Positions 1-13,051 of a stretch of DNA of 64,000 nucleotides are shown piece after piece. This stretch comes from Chamaecrista fasciculata (lineage: Eukaryota > Streptophyta > Magnoliopsida > Fabales > Fabaceae), in NCBI GenBank assembly GCA_003254925.1, contig QANZ01015150.1, forward strand, positions 217,106 to 281,105, written 5' to 3'. Made by a program: the position numbers and the translations under genes. Under the pieces are notes generated by a model. That model searched no databases. It had not been told where the DNA came from and saw only the letters and a program-made list of their open reading frames with translations. Position 1 is the stretch's first letter, and every line of letters begins with the position of its first letter.

Positions 1-526
1 ACGCCCATAACCATAGAGGGCATGGGCACCCATGGAGCATAAGGTCGCAAGGAATAAGGAGACATTCCCTAAACCAATCAGGAACCAATCAAGGATCAAC
101 CAAAATCCGCTGTCAATCAAGACAAATTGCTCAGATATCCTTCCCATGGATTCTACCTTGGCCATCAAGGCGCCTTACGTAAATAAGGAAATAGTGATTC
201 ACTTATCCTTAATTGGCAAAACAATATATTCCTACATGAAATAGGAAATATTATGATTCACATCCCATATCACCGAAGACATCTCTTCTTACAATCAATG
301 AAGTTTCCTTAAATGGACTCTCCTCAATGAGCCTATAAATACAAGATGGTAACTCTATGAAATGTACGTTACTCACGCTACTCATGCTAGCTCATATTCC
401 CATCTCTTATCTCACAGGGGAGACACCCTGTGGTTCATTATCTTGCAGGAAAATCTTGCAGTGAACCGGGAAATGACCATTGGCCAAATCCTAGTTCATC
501 AAGTCTAACACAAGCTCCCTTGTTAA
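1..526. repeat. Possible LTR fragment at window edge
   Basis: No credible reading frame occurs here. A TATA-like box TATAAAT at 334-340 is followed by moderately GC-rich, leader-like DNA, which resembles the U3-R part of a plant LTR. The left end lies outside the window and no terminal repeat or target duplication can be seen, so the assignment is tentative. Confidence 0.3.
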
Positions 527-534
527 TTTTAGAA

Positions 535-902
535 GGTCAAATAGTGCAAATTTGATCTCATATCTTTTGCTTAATTTCTAATTTGGTTTCATTTTTTTTT
601 TGTATTTTTGGTCCTATATCTTTGGGTCAATTCCTAATTTAGTCTCATATCTTTTGGTTAATTGCAGATTTAGTCATATATATGTGGGTCAGGTGCAGAA
701 TTGGTTTGATAGTTGGTTGATCTTTTTGTAAAGATATTAAACCAATTCTGCAACTTAATAAAAAAGATATAGAATAAAAAATGGTATGAGACCAAAATTA
801 GGACCTTTTGCATAGATATGAGATCAAAAGTGTAACAAAAAAGATACAGAACCAAATTGAGAATTGAACAAAAAATATAAGACCAAAATTATACTTTGGC
901 CG
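535..902. mobile_element. Fold-back MITE with 8-bp target duplication
   Basis: The two halves are inverted, diverged copies of each other (GGTCAAATAGTGCAAAT at the left; the complement of GGCCAAAGTATAATTTTGG at the right). The element is flanked by the direct repeat TTTTAGAA at 527-534 and 903-910. A duplication of 8-9 bp with long inverted arms suggests a Mutator-like non-autonomous element. It is related to the fold-back at 28773-28963 by the shared 'catatcttttgc' type motifs. Confidence 0.7.
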
Positions 903-910
903 TTTTAGAA

Positions 911-3165
911 TATATATATATATAGTATAGCTAATTAATTAATTTTGAGTTTTGATATATGGGAACACAGTGTATATATATATATAGGCAAGTTGTTATT
1001 GGATGATTAATTCTTAAGTAAAACGGAAATTTCCATGCTTCCCAGCCAATCATGCATGCATGTTTATCTGGGTAGAAACTTAAGGAAGAAGAATATGAAA
1101 AATAAATACATAAATAAATTAGTGAAGTTGGCCAACAGTACTAGCTAGCTACAATTGATACAATTTCGATATAATCAATTAAAAAAATGGAAACTAGCTC
1201 TCCATGATATGGTGAGACCTTGGTTTGATACTTGTCTCAATCTTACAGGCCGAAGTCGCCTCGCAGTCGTCATATGATCTCTTCATTCACGTTCTCTCTT
1301 TTGCATTAAGATTCACCATATTAACTGCAAATCTAGAGACGATCTTTTCAAGCACATGGATATTCATGATCTCCCAACCCCACGTCCTTGTTAATTCTAT
1401 AGACAATCATTATTCTTCTCATCATTGCTTATCTTATTCTTATTATCATCTATCGTATCATATCCCTCTCTTTTAATTTTTTTTTATCCTTTTCCTTCCC
1501 ATCTAAGATTTTCAATTATTCTGTGGGTGAGTTAGTCGAAATCCACAGAAACAACACAATCTTGACAAATATCTTAAATTCCTAACTCTTAAACGTTGGT
1601 GTGCCTGCATATATACATTCCAAAATTACCTTACCATTTATCATCCACATATATATATATTTATATATTTATATACTCCATCACATTATTTACATAAACT
1701 TCATTTTCTCGCTATTAAGTCGAGTTATAATTGTCCCCACAGAATTTTGGATTACGATTGACTTAAGTACGTAAAATAATACATATTTTTAATTCAATCT
1801 AGTTTTCCTTGCGTACTTGAACTATATTTTATTGCTATACATCATTATTAAGCTTATAATTAATATATTGATATATGTATATATATATATATATATAGTT
1901 AAATTTATACTGTGATGTCTCCATTTTTCTTACAAATTTGGCTTTAACCTTTTTTCATCAACATATATTATATATATGGATTTATTTAACATATGTCCTT
2001 AGGGTACATCTTAAGGTTTCTTCTGATTGGTTAGTTGAGTTCCTACGATTTTAGATTTCTTTCTTTTGGGACTTTTACTATCATTGCATACCTATTTATT
2101 GTAAATAAAATTGAGGCTCAAATATTGTTTGATGAATGTCTTTAAGTAAGGATATGGTTTTTTTTTTTCCTAATGAATGTCTTGTCTTTGATCAAACTTA
2201 AAAGGTGAAGTAGTCAACCATTAGCTAGCTCAAGCAATGTCCAAAGCTTTTCTGCAGAGACTGTGGAGCATGCCCTGTTTTCCTCATCTCTTCATGCACT
2301 AATTGTAGTTGAAACAATTTCAAAGCCAAATTAATAAGTATTGTGCATTCATATCTTTTATCTGTTGGCCTCATGTACGTATTTTTTTTTTATTTTTCAT
2401 TCATGTGTTGCATTGAATAACCCGTGATTTTAATCGGTTAAAAACTTATACATCTCTAATTAATAACTTTTCCAGGCCACAATATCCACACATCGATCAT
2501 ACACAAATTTCTGCTTAATTTAATTACTAGCACAACGGATTTTATGTTTTGATTGAAAATTGGAAATAAAAATTATGCTCCAATATTAATTTGATTACAC
2601 AATTTTTTTTTCCTATGGGCACATGTGATTATTCAACTCTGAAATAATGGCAGTATAATGAATAAAATTTGAAAGCAAACCACATATTTACCTTCGTTTT
2701 TCAAAGTGAAGAGAAAATGTTTTAAATTGAGAGTTAGTCAAGTCTTTTGCTTGATGATATATAACAAGATGCACAATATATAATTATATACTGGGGTTGA
2801 TGAACTTCGATCTTTTGGCAAGCCGCTTGCAAATCAGAATCTTAATCGACATTGGATTACATAGTATCTTTGTCACGTCATCAAAAACTTAACTACTCTT
2901 TGAACTCTTGAAATAATCATGTCTTCAGATCTTAATGCGTGATTTGATTTCAGTATATATATATAGGAACTTTTAGAGTTTGTTAGGCAAAGATTTGATT
3001 AGTCATAGGTTGAGAAATGGAAATAGGCATGGAGAACCCAACTACCTTCACTTTGTTTATTTTAATATACATAGCCCACAAACAAACCCAAAAACGTTCT
3101 AATTAATCAGTTAATTAATTAATCAAACACTGCTCCATGAAGAAGCAAAATGAAATCTTATAAGC
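911..3165. other. AT-rich intergenic DNA, no gene seen
   Basis: Short AT microsatellites and poly-T runs; the short open frames have no recognisable domains or splice context. Nothing further can be supported. Confidence 0.6.
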
Positions 3166-3285
3166 TAGGAAGCATGGACACTGACACGGACACGGGACAC
3201 GACACGGACACGGACACAGCGACACGTTAAACTCTCAAAATTACGCGACACGACACGCCATATATTTATATATATAAATAATTAA
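3166..3285. repeat. Single arm of a GACACGG-rich MULE-type MITE
   Basis: Begins TAGGAAGCATGGACACT, the same terminal sequence as the complete element at 35653-35997, followed by tandem GACACGGACACG units and the same CTCAAAATTACG segment. The opposite terminus is missing and the copy stops near an unknown base at about 3286, so it is a truncated copy. Confidence 0.65.
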
Positions 3286-3290
3286 NTTAA

Positions 3291-4220
3291 AAAAAAAAGG
3301 ACTCATCAACCCCCTAAATCCTAATCAACCACCATATATTTTGGGTGTGGATCTGACTGGACAAGAGCTACAGTTGTACAAGAATATTGATAAAATAAAG
3401 AAGTAGATATCTGTAAAAGTTAAGAGCTTGATATCTTGCTTACACTAGAGAATCAACGAATTGATATTTTCCCCTATTTTTATTTTGGGAGAGAGACCCA
3501 TAGGGCCAGACAAGTTGAAGGTGACTTTTTTCTGTCTCAAACCCTTCAAAATGAGACAGGATCTCCTATACCTATAGTGTATATTTTCTAAAGTGCAATT
3601 TCTATAGTAAGGAATATGGGCTATGGGATTTATAATTTCTTCTAAAAAGAAGAATGTATACATACTTAATTTTTTAATATATTGAAATGGTGCAAAATTT
3701 AGGTCATTTTTACTTTTTGTTTAACAGTTTGTAATGGACTACCTAAAATATAAACAAATATGCTAATATAATTAAAATAATAATAATAAATCTTAATTAC
3801 TCGATCAAATTCTTTTAGTATCTTTAACATATATGTTTCAAAAAAAAAGTATCTTTAACATATATACTTTACAGACTAAGAACCGATATACATAATTTTC
3901 TTAATTATCCTTTTCTATCATAACGTATTTTTTTAAATTTATTTTTTAATTAATTTTATCTTCAATATTTGTAACAAATATATTATCATATTAATAGTAA
4001 AATCAAAATAATTATAAAAAATAACCTATCTACTGAGTGTGTTATGTAGACTAATTAATTGTTCAAGAATACAAAAATCAACTAAACATTTATTTAGCCA
4101 AAATAATAAATTATGTTTATTTTATAGTTTTTTATAATAAAAGTGCAATAAAAAATTGATGGGTTTTGGTTGTTACTATATAAAATATACATGTCAAATA
4201 TTAAATAATATTTAATCAAA
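3291..4220. other. AT-rich DNA upstream of the ACC synthase gene
   Basis: Very AT-rich with no gene. It forms the distal upstream region of the gene that starts at 4838. Confidence 0.5.
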
Positions 4221-4720
4221 CTAATTTTCATTATTGTCTTGATTATATTAGCAAGTAAAATAAATTAACATTTTTTCTATTTTAGGTGAAATTTTTTTAG
4301 AATAAAACTATTATAAAAATAGATATTTATTAATTTAAAAAAAAGGGTAATGTGACTAGTAGAGAATTAATCTAATGGTTAAAATGTTCACTATAGAAGC
4401 ATCTAGAAGCTTTTAGATGTTTATTACAACCCCTTCATTCAATGCTTCTAAAATAATTAATTTTTTTTCATTATTGTTTTGATTATATTAGCAAGTAAAA
4501 TGAAATGACATTTTTTTCTATTTTAGATAAAATTGTTTTAGAATAAAACTATTATACAAATAGATATTTATTGATTTTGAAGAAAACGGTATTAATCTAA
4601 TAGTCTAAAATAGTCACTATAGAGACATTTAGGAAAAGTCACTATTGGACATCTCTCCCTTCCAAAATCGCCCTATATATAGAGTAGGTGCTTCTGACAA
4701 CCCCCTTCATTCAACGCTTC
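4221..4720 (+). repeat. Tandem duplication of ACC synthase promoter and leader
   Basis: Copy 1 (4221-4450) and copy 2 (4461-4720) align with an offset of 240 bp. Shared blocks include GATTATATTAGCAAGTAAAA, AGAATAAAACTATTATA, AGATATTTATT and the leader-like CCCTTCATTCAACGCTTC (AATGCTTC in copy 1). Copy 2 carries the TATA box; copy 1 lacks about 40-50 bp covering it. The upstream copy is therefore a degenerate duplicate of the core promoter and start of the leader. Confidence 0.75.
4672..4683 (+). promoter_or_regulatory. TATA box of ACC synthase gene
   Basis: CCTATATATAGAG, about 160 bp upstream of the start codon, followed by a CT-rich leader (4720-4770) typical of plant 5' UTRs. Transcription would be expected to start about 30 bp downstream, near 4705. 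Confidence 0.65.
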
Positions 4721-4837
4721 ATACTCTCTCTACCTTCTCTCTCTTCTCTCTTTCTTTCACAGCTTTCTTCAAAAAAGCTATAGCTATCTATCCAGCTAGT
4801 CGATCATCGATCATAATACTAATAACAATAACAAACA

Positions 4838-6280
4838 ATGGGTTTGGAGATAGAGCAATCTGCTTGTGTTGAGCTCTCAAACGTCGCCGTTTCCGATACC
4901 CACGGCGAAGACTCACCTTACTTCGCTGGGTGGAAAGCATACGATGAAAACCCCTACGACGAATTCACTAACCCCACGGGAGTCATTCAAATGGGATTAG
5001 CAGAGAATCAAGTCTCATTTGATTTGGTTGAGAAGTACTTAGAAGAACATCCAGAAGCTTCCACGTGGGGGAATGAATCCGGTGCACCCGGGTTCAGAGA
5101 GAATGCTCTATTCCAAGACTATCACGGCCTTCGATCTTTCCGATCCGCAATGGCTACCTTCATGTCACAAATTAGAGGAAACAGAGCCAAATTCGACCCT
5201 AACCGAATCGTCCTCACAGCTGGCGCAACCGCCGCCAACGAACTCTTAACCTTCATTCTCGCTAACCCAGGAGACGCCTTGCTTGTTCCTACCCCATACT
5301 ATCCAGGGTAAGTCATTCATTAGTTAACATCAAATTAATTAATTATAATAATCAAGTTTGGTTGGCATGGGATTATGTAATTAATTATTTTTGTGATTTA
5401 TTATTACAGGTTTGATAGAGATGTTCGTTGGAGGACCGGGGTGAAAATATTTCCAATTCGCTGCGACAGCTCAAACAATTTCCAGATTACTCCCGAGGCC
5501 TTGGAGGCAGCTTACCAAAACGCTGAGTCATGCAACAGCAAAGTTCGTGGCGTGCTCATCACGAATCCATCTAACCCGTTGGGCGCCACGATCCAACGGT
5601 CAGTGTTAGAGGAGATTCTCGACTTCGTGACGCGGAAGAACATCCATCTCGTCTCGGACGAGATCTACTCAGGTTCCGCTTTCTCGTCAACCGAGTTCAT
5701 CAGCGTAGCTGAAATTCTCGAATCTCGCGGCTATAAAAACGCGGAGAGAGTCCACATTGTGTATAGCCTCTCAAAAGATCTCGGCCTACCTGGGTTTAGA
5801 GTGGGGACCATTCATTCCTACAACGACAAGGTGGTTACAACGGCTCGTAGGATGTCGAGTTTCACGTTGATATCGTCGCAGACGCAGCATTTATTGGCGA
5901 CGATGTTGTCGGACGAGGAATTCACGAGGAAGTATATAGAGACTAATAGACAGAGGCTGAGGAAGAGATATGAGATGATAATCCAAGGGCTGAGAGAAGC
6001 CGGGATTGAATGCTTAAAAGGGAATGCGGGATTATTCTGTTGGATGAATCTGAGTCCTATATTGGAGAAACCAACGAGAGAAGGTGAATTAGAGGTTTGG
6101 AATGCCATTGTCAATGAAGTGAAGCTTAATATATCTCCCGGTTCGTCTTGTCATTGCTCTGAACCGGGGTGGTTTAGGGTGTGTTTTGCCAATATGAGTG
6201 AGCAGACGCTGGAAGTTGCATTGGAAAGAATACGTAACTTCATGGACCAAACACGACGACGAACAAGATATACAAATTAA
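4838..6280 (+). CDS. ACS7: 1-aminocyclopropane-1-carboxylate synthase, type III (ACS7-like)
   Basis: Converts S-adenosylmethionine to ACC, the committed step of ethylene synthesis; a cytosolic PLP-dependent homodimer. Two exons, 4838-5307 and 5410-6280, separated by a 102-bp intron (GTAAGT..TTACAG) that splits a Gly codon; the joined frame gives 446 residues, the family's usual length. Visible landmarks are the N-terminal [20 protein letters not shown] block, the GLAENQ substrate-binding motif, NPSNPLG, SDEIYSG, and the PLP-lysine motif [14 protein letters not shown] with Lys279. The protein ends only a few residues after the conserved core (RIRNFMDQ then a short basic tail). It therefore lacks the C-terminal MAPK and CDPK phosphorylation sites of type I and II enzymes, which places it with type III ACS7, whose stability is controlled by ubiquitination. 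The ATG follows AACA and precedes the family N terminus. The promoter has a tandem duplication. Confidence 0.96.
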
Positions 6281-7583
6281 TTAGTCTATACTTATAATTC
6301 AACACTCTTTTTTTGTTCTTTTTTTTTTCGAAATGGTTCTCTCTCGGTAACCATTTTGATTAATTCATTATTTGATTTTTGGTGACATCACACCAAAACC
6401 ATTATTGTCTGGGGACAGCAGACATTTTAACGAAGTCGTTTACCATCGACTTCAGAGTTCAAAAAGATGTAAGATGTAAGGCAATGGTACAAAATTTTCG
6501 CTTGCTACAGCAGCTCAAAATTTGTTTCTTTTTCCTATGTAGTTTTATTTTATATAGAAAAGAAAAAAAAAAAAAAGAAATTCTGACCTCACACATTTGG
6601 TAATCCACCGACCACCATGGAGAATATGGAATGTTAAAACTTGAAACAATAGTACTTTTTCTATTTTTTTTCCTAAATTGTAAAATGTAAAAAGTAAAAA
6701 CATTATGGCTTCTATATGAAGATCTTGTATCTTTAGTTAGGTGTTAGGATATTGTTTGAAAATTAATCCTATATTGAAAAGTGANTTGATAAAAGTGCGC
6801 AATTTGATTAAAGACAAAGCACTAACATAGGGGGCATATCATATGAGGATATGCAGCTCATTACAGGACAACAAAATCTAAAGAGGAAGGCGAAATACAA
6901 GGCAAGTCATTACAGATCATAGGAGAAGAAACTACTATGCCTGCATTACTAATTCTAGGAAAGGAAAATTGCATGAAATCATAAAGACAAAGAAGATAAA
7001 TAAAGGTAGGCATATTAGTGAAAACAGTTAGAGGACATAAGGAAGATCGAGCCCAGTTTGCAAGGGAATCCGCTGGCTGGTTAGCTTCTCTGAAGATATG
7101 ATGGATACTTGTTTCTTCAAAGAGTACATTTGTAGCTTCACTTGCCTAGTTAGAATTTAGAAAGATCACGGAAATTGAAAATTAAGAAGCCTACAGCATC
7201 AGTATTCTTACATGTCAATCTCTAGATCTCTCCTTTATCTAGTTGTTTTTCAGTTAATATAAATCTTGATTATATGTATGATATATCAGAACTTCTGTAT
7301 ATGATGAGGGTATTATTAAATAATAGCGGATTATGAATATTTATCCATTCAGGGACAAAGGTGGTACATGCTTTGAATATTTAATTAATTAGGTAATCAT
7401 TGGATATATATTTGAATATTCTTAATTCTTCTAGTACATATATTTTCTCCTCGCCCCGCATTTTCTCTAGAGATATTAATAAAATGGAATTCGAGTCATG
7501 ATGCTGTGGCATGCAATCAATGATGAATCAATCAATAGATTTAATTAATGTTTGCTATGCTAACAAATATAAATTTAAAAGAT
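6281..7583. other. 3' flank of ACC synthase, no further gene
   Basis: AT-rich 3' UTR and intergenic DNA with poly-T and poly-A runs. No conserved open frame or clear element ends were found. Confidence 0.5.
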
Positions 7584-8293
7584 CTAACGTTTGTTTTGTG
7601 TCAGATATGCCTCTAATGTGAAATGTTGGTGTCAATTATACTCTAACTTCAATTTTTTTTTGGGCTAAAGTCCTATTTTGGTCTCTCAAATTTGCTCAAA
7701 GTTTCGTTTTGGATCTCAAGTCTCTGGCGAACTTTCCGACGAGATACACGGCGGCCTCGACAACTACGAAAACTCTTAATCTAACTTCAATTTTTTTTGG
7801 GCCAAAATCCTATTTTGGTCTCTCAAATTTGCTCAAAGTTTTGTTTTGGGCCTCAAGTCTCTGGCGAACTTTCTGACGAGATACACGACGGCCTCGACAA
7901 CTTCGAAAACTCTTAATCTAAGGCTTTTTGACCTCATGAGTTCAATGACGACCTCCATTTTGCAAAAAAATGATTGGCAAGTTGCCGAAAAATTACATAG
8001 TCACTGAAAAATTACACAATCGCTGAAAATCATATTTTCGATCATTTGTTCACAAAATAAAGGTCGCCATTGAACTCAGAAGGTCAAAAAACCTTGGATT
8101 ATGAGTTTTCGTAGTCGTCGGGGTCGCCGTATATCTCGCCGGAAAGTTCACCGGAGACTTGAGGGACCAAAACGAAACTTTGAGCAAACTTGAGGGACCA
8201 AAATAGGACTTTGGCCCAAAAAAATTAAGATTAGGGTATAATTGATACCAGCATTTCACATTGGGGGCATAATTGATACAAAACAAACGTTAG
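7584..8293. mobile_element. Nested fold-back elements with a tandem-duplicated arm
   Basis: The outer inverted pair starts TAACGTTTGTTTTGTGTCAG and ends with its complement near 8293. It is the same family as the fold-back at 52598-53178. Inside lies a second inverted pair with termini GGGCTAAAGTCCTATTTTGG and its complement near 8220. The left inner arm is present twice in tandem (about 7644-7781 and 7782-7919, period 138 bp), the right arm once. The 78-residue open frame on the minus strand here is repeat sequence, not a gene. Confidence 0.75.
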
Positions 8294-9545
8294 GGATATA
8301 ACTGAAATTGACCCCAAACATTAGGAGCACGGCCATATATATTGGTCTAATTCACGGCAAACGTTAGGAAAGAGTCTTTTGCCTATACATAAATATGGGT
8401 GTATATATTGGTCTAATTCACGGCCATATATACGTACCTCTCTTTCTATTTAATCATTATTATGTTGAGGCTCTGTATATATTATATATGACTTCAAATG
8501 ATCATATTGTGGTCGAGGTTTTTTTTTCCTATGTTAACGTATATAATAAACTAAGAACTACGTACTTTTTTTTAACCAATACTACGTAGTTCATCAGTTG
8601 CAAATAATACTATATATATGTATAGTATTAGACGGAGATGTCACAATAAAAGTGTGAGTATATACACGAATTGACGTCAACGTAGATAAATTTTCATTTT
8701 GATCATACACCCCATTTGACGAACGATCAAGTTGTCCTGGTGATAATAATCACACAAACAGTGATTGACATGTACACATACAACAAGACTCTTTGATCTT
8801 TATATTGTCCGATCCCTCATGTATTTAGTATGCCCTTTTGACCTTTAAACTGTCCTCTCTACTACGTAGAAAGTACTAACGATACAAAATAGAACAAAAA
8901 CAAAAAAATCATCATCATCATCATCATTATCATCATATATGCATCGATCCTGGCCAGCTTTCCCAATCAGTTCGACTTTAAGTTTCTTTTGATCACTAAT
9001 AAGGACTTGGATGATATAAAAAAGAGGACAAAAAGGGAGGGAAATCAGAAGTGCATCCGACAATCTTTCGCTTTCTGTGTGTGGTTAACGTTTTGCCTCA
9101 TTTCGCATTCAATGACCCACACAAACATATGAATATGAATCCATGCACCTTTTATATTATTCTTTATGCGGGAAAAAGCGTATAATTGGTTAATTTTATA
9201 GCTAAAATACCCGTGTATAAATATCTAGTTACTCTGGGATTAATTCTTCGAATGGTTTAAAATAATTAATTATTAACCCATCTTTAGATTCTGCTAGCTA
9301 GCTAATATTACATTGTCGCTAACCATCCACCATACACATTTGGAGAAAGAGTCACGTAATTCATATCTACTTAATATGGATGACAGTGTGAGAGAGTACC
9401 CAATAATTAAGAGCATATCATCAAAGTTGTACATCCATGTATATATATTTTCTCTTCTTTTACTTTTCTTTCCCATCAAGCATCTTTCAATTTGTGAAGC
9501 CCACTCTTCTGATTTATGTGTTAATCTTGAGCCTCCTTTTTTTTC

Positions 9546-9578
<33 letters not shown>

Positions 9579-10931
9579 TGTCATGTATTTACATATTATA
9601 TTGTATATACTAATTAACGAAATATTTATATACAATATCAGTGGGTACAAAAATAGTATACAACATATATATATATATAGATACAAACTACAACAACGTA
9701 CTGTTCTCCCTCGATCAGTCCCTTGCAATACGGTAGCTGGAGGGAGAAAAGGTTTATCCCAAAGTTTATCTTTACTTCAAACCAACATAACTTTAAATTT
9801 TTTCTTCTATTATTTAATTTCTAATTAATTTTTCTCTTGTACAATTAATAAAATTACCCACATGAGAGATCACTTATTGTAAGTTTGTAATACCCACACA
9901 TGCATGTATAGACTATATAAGCTGCATGCACTTAATTCATAAATTCACCGCTGTAGAGCAAACCAAACAAAAAAAAAAGAAGAGCTAATGAACTTAAACT
10001 AGCTAATTAGCTTATTGGTTACTAAGTGATCATGATATGTATGTAAATCACTTTCATGCAGAGAATTATTTATAGCTAGTTGTTACTGAACTGATAAGAA
10101 TAGATATATTAATTAATCAATATACTAGAATTTTAAATACTTACCAGTTACTACAAAGCTAGCTTTGGCAAATATATTCTATTAATGTTGATGTGGACCA
10201 AGATGCTCTTGAGGCGAAGGAAAGCATTGGAAAAATCATTTCTCCTTTTTATCTTTTGCCCTTTTTATATGAGATGCAAAGCCAAGAAGAGTATGCCCTC
10301 CCTTTACAAAAGTTGATTTTGACCATACATAAACCTTTTTAATGGAACGTATGTGTTGTGTTTTTCTTTAATTATCTATCAATTTTTTTATATATGCATG
10401 GCAGCAAAATTTGGTTAATGATCGGACTTTCCTCATCACAATGCTACAATAAGCAACATCACTATATATAATTTTAATTATATTTGAATTAAGCATAATT
10501 AATGAGGGAGAAATATAATTATTTAATTATGTGGGGTCATGATAATTTTGCATTTTCAAATAAGGAGTGGTGAGTAGTGGGGGATAAAGGCAAACTTGTG
10601 TTATATATTGGTTGGAATCATGTGGGATGAAGAAGACAAAGAGCTTCTCGTAGAGTGCATATATAGCTCATTGCCCCCACCATTTTTATAAATCCTCCTC
10701 TTTCTTTTTGTCTCTTTTCAAGATTCCCCATAAACACTAGGCTAGGAATAAGAATATCTTTGGTAATTCCCTTTTAGCTGCCTTTCAATCTCATCACTAC
10801 TTCATCACCCTTAATTAACCCATCATGTATATGTTAATATGTATATATATACACGTACATATATATACCCTTCATCAATTCCATCAAATCACCTTCATCA
10901 ATTATACCTAGCTCTTTCTATTCACACCACA

Positions 10932-10965
<34 letters not shown>

Positions 10966-12736
10966 CAGACTCCTGATGAGTATGTTGGCTATATATGTAG
11001 ATAGCTAGTGCTTCTCCATCTCACCAACTTACACGCTTGATCTTGATCCGACGGCAATTGGCACCGCACCAGGTTCATAAAATGGACACCCACATTATAA
11101 TTAGTCACAAATATTATTCCTCTATCTAATAAGCTGGCCATAGATGTTTGGTGGAGTACATGTTACATTAATTGTAGCTTTCAACCTGGGACAAGGTACA
11201 GCTCATGCATTCAATAACTAATTAATATGGCACTAGCTAGCTAGTGATTAAATTGACCCCCAAAAAACATTCATTTTTGTGCACTTATAATCATATAATG
11301 GGATATATATATATAGCTTAATTAATTATTTTTTATTTAGGTGATATCTCTCAACTGATAAACAGAGAATATTTCTCTTGAAACATAGTAGAAATTACAC
11401 AGTTTTATTATAACACGAGACATTATGTTCAAAGAATCCTGTTATATCTAACAATTGCGTTAGAAGTTAGAACTTAGACATTTTCATTTTAATTTTTTAA
11501 ATGGATAAGAGCAACTAAACCTATATACAGTTATAAAATTAACAAAAGGAATATAATTAATATAGGTCTACGATATTACTTTAAACTTTAAAGTGAAAGA
11601 GGATGGCCCCCACTAGAGCTGGGGTTGGGGGTATGCATATATTCAGTTCAGAAATGACTGATCAACCATTTTTTTTAGTTGGAGTCCATGAATGATGGAT
11701 ACAAATATTCACACACGCATGTAACACATTTTTGTTAATATATATGGAAAACTCTAAGATGAGCATCTTAGGTTTTGTATATTCTGGTGAAAAAAAAATT
11801 AGGTTGTGTATATAATTGCATATAGTATAATCTCAAATTTTTAAGTAATTTAATGTTGAAAAATAATAAAAATTAATTAATTTTTTTAATCAATTAAAAC
11901 TGTGTATAGTATCATGTACATCACTAGTTATACGCAATGCGCAAGTTGCATCATAGACTAACCCAATATATATTGTCATATACAAGTTTAATAATATAAC
12001 TAAAAATTAAAAGTACCTATCATCAATCTCTACGAATTTAGACACTATAAATATCTCATTTTTTATTTAATTAATTTATCATTATTTGAGGATTCTCTAA
12101 ACCTTGATACACTATTCTCATACATGTACTTAATCATTTTCAAAAAGAAATTGGCAACCAAATACTATATTTTTTTATTTTTTGGTAATGGGCAACCAAA
12201 TACTATTTAGTATAGAAGAAACGAGATGGATAAAATGAAAAAAAAAAAAAAAANAAAAAAAAAAAAAAAATTGTAGTAAAAAAAATCTATTATTGATGAG
12301 ATATAAATGTTAAAATATTACACACTATTAGTTTTTAAAAGGTTCTTAAATTAATAGTAGTTTATAGAGTGTTTAAATTAATATGATTGGGAAAAAAAAT
12401 AAAATATTTATTTTTTTTCATGGCTTTACCCTCCAAATGGCAGCTGCCTTGGATGACGGATCTGTATATTGCGTGCTTCTTATCAGTACAGTGATCAAAT
12501 GTAACTATAGTTAACGGCCTGATAGCAACCCCTCGTCCCTACAAAATTGAAACCGTATCTTCTTTTCCCAATAATGAAACTTTCCCTTGAACAGTAGAAC
12601 CCAATGCTTTCAAAGTAAAATTCCAAGAAAAGAAACAGCGCAATTCACCCAACAGTTCATATCCTCTATTCCATTTAATTATATGTTTAATTAATTTATG
12701 CTAATGGAAAACAGGTAAGGTAACTAACTACTACAC
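8294..12736. other. 4.4 kb gene-free AT-rich region with microsatellites
   Basis: Contains (TCA)n near 8908-8934, (TAA)n at about 9547-9580 and a long (AT)n near 10936-10963. Open frames around 9300-9830 on both strands run through the TAA repeat and show no domain, so they are rejected as genes. A TATA-like TTTTATAAATCC at about 10683-10694 with a CT-rich downstream stretch looks promoter-like, but no reading frame or known microRNA sequence follows it. Confidence 0.5.
12242..12270. repeat. Poly-A tract with an unknown base
   Basis: A run of A interrupted by one N at 12254; probably a simple-repeat assembly ambiguity. Confidence 0.6.
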
Positions 12737-13051
12737 TTAATTATTCTCACAGTATCTAAAAAATAAAAATAAAAATATTACATTTTTCATATAATATATA
12801 TATATATATAACCTGTCACGTCGTAATTTTACAAGAGGTAAAACAAAAACCCAAAAAAAAAAATTGTGAAATGCCGGCCAAATACTCGATGGAGTAACAG
12901 TTTCTTTATCCTGCACCACACGTATAGTAGACGATTAAAATCACATCTGTACATATAAAACTCGTCCAAGGAGATTTATGTACAGAAGATTTTGTTTTCC
13001 GAGAGATATATCAATGGTGACGTGGCTAGATTCTGTTGGCCCTACCTGTGT

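Noticed and set aside
4748-4770. CACAGCTTTCTT in the ACC synthase leader, resembling miR396
   Set aside because: Only about 12 consecutive bases match the remembered miR396 core, the flanks differ and there is no long precursor stem; it is a CT-rich leader.
9294-9828. Opposed open frames of 144 and 171 codons
   Set aside because: Both run through a (TAA)n microsatellite, giving poly-Ile; there is no domain, splice context or conserved motif.
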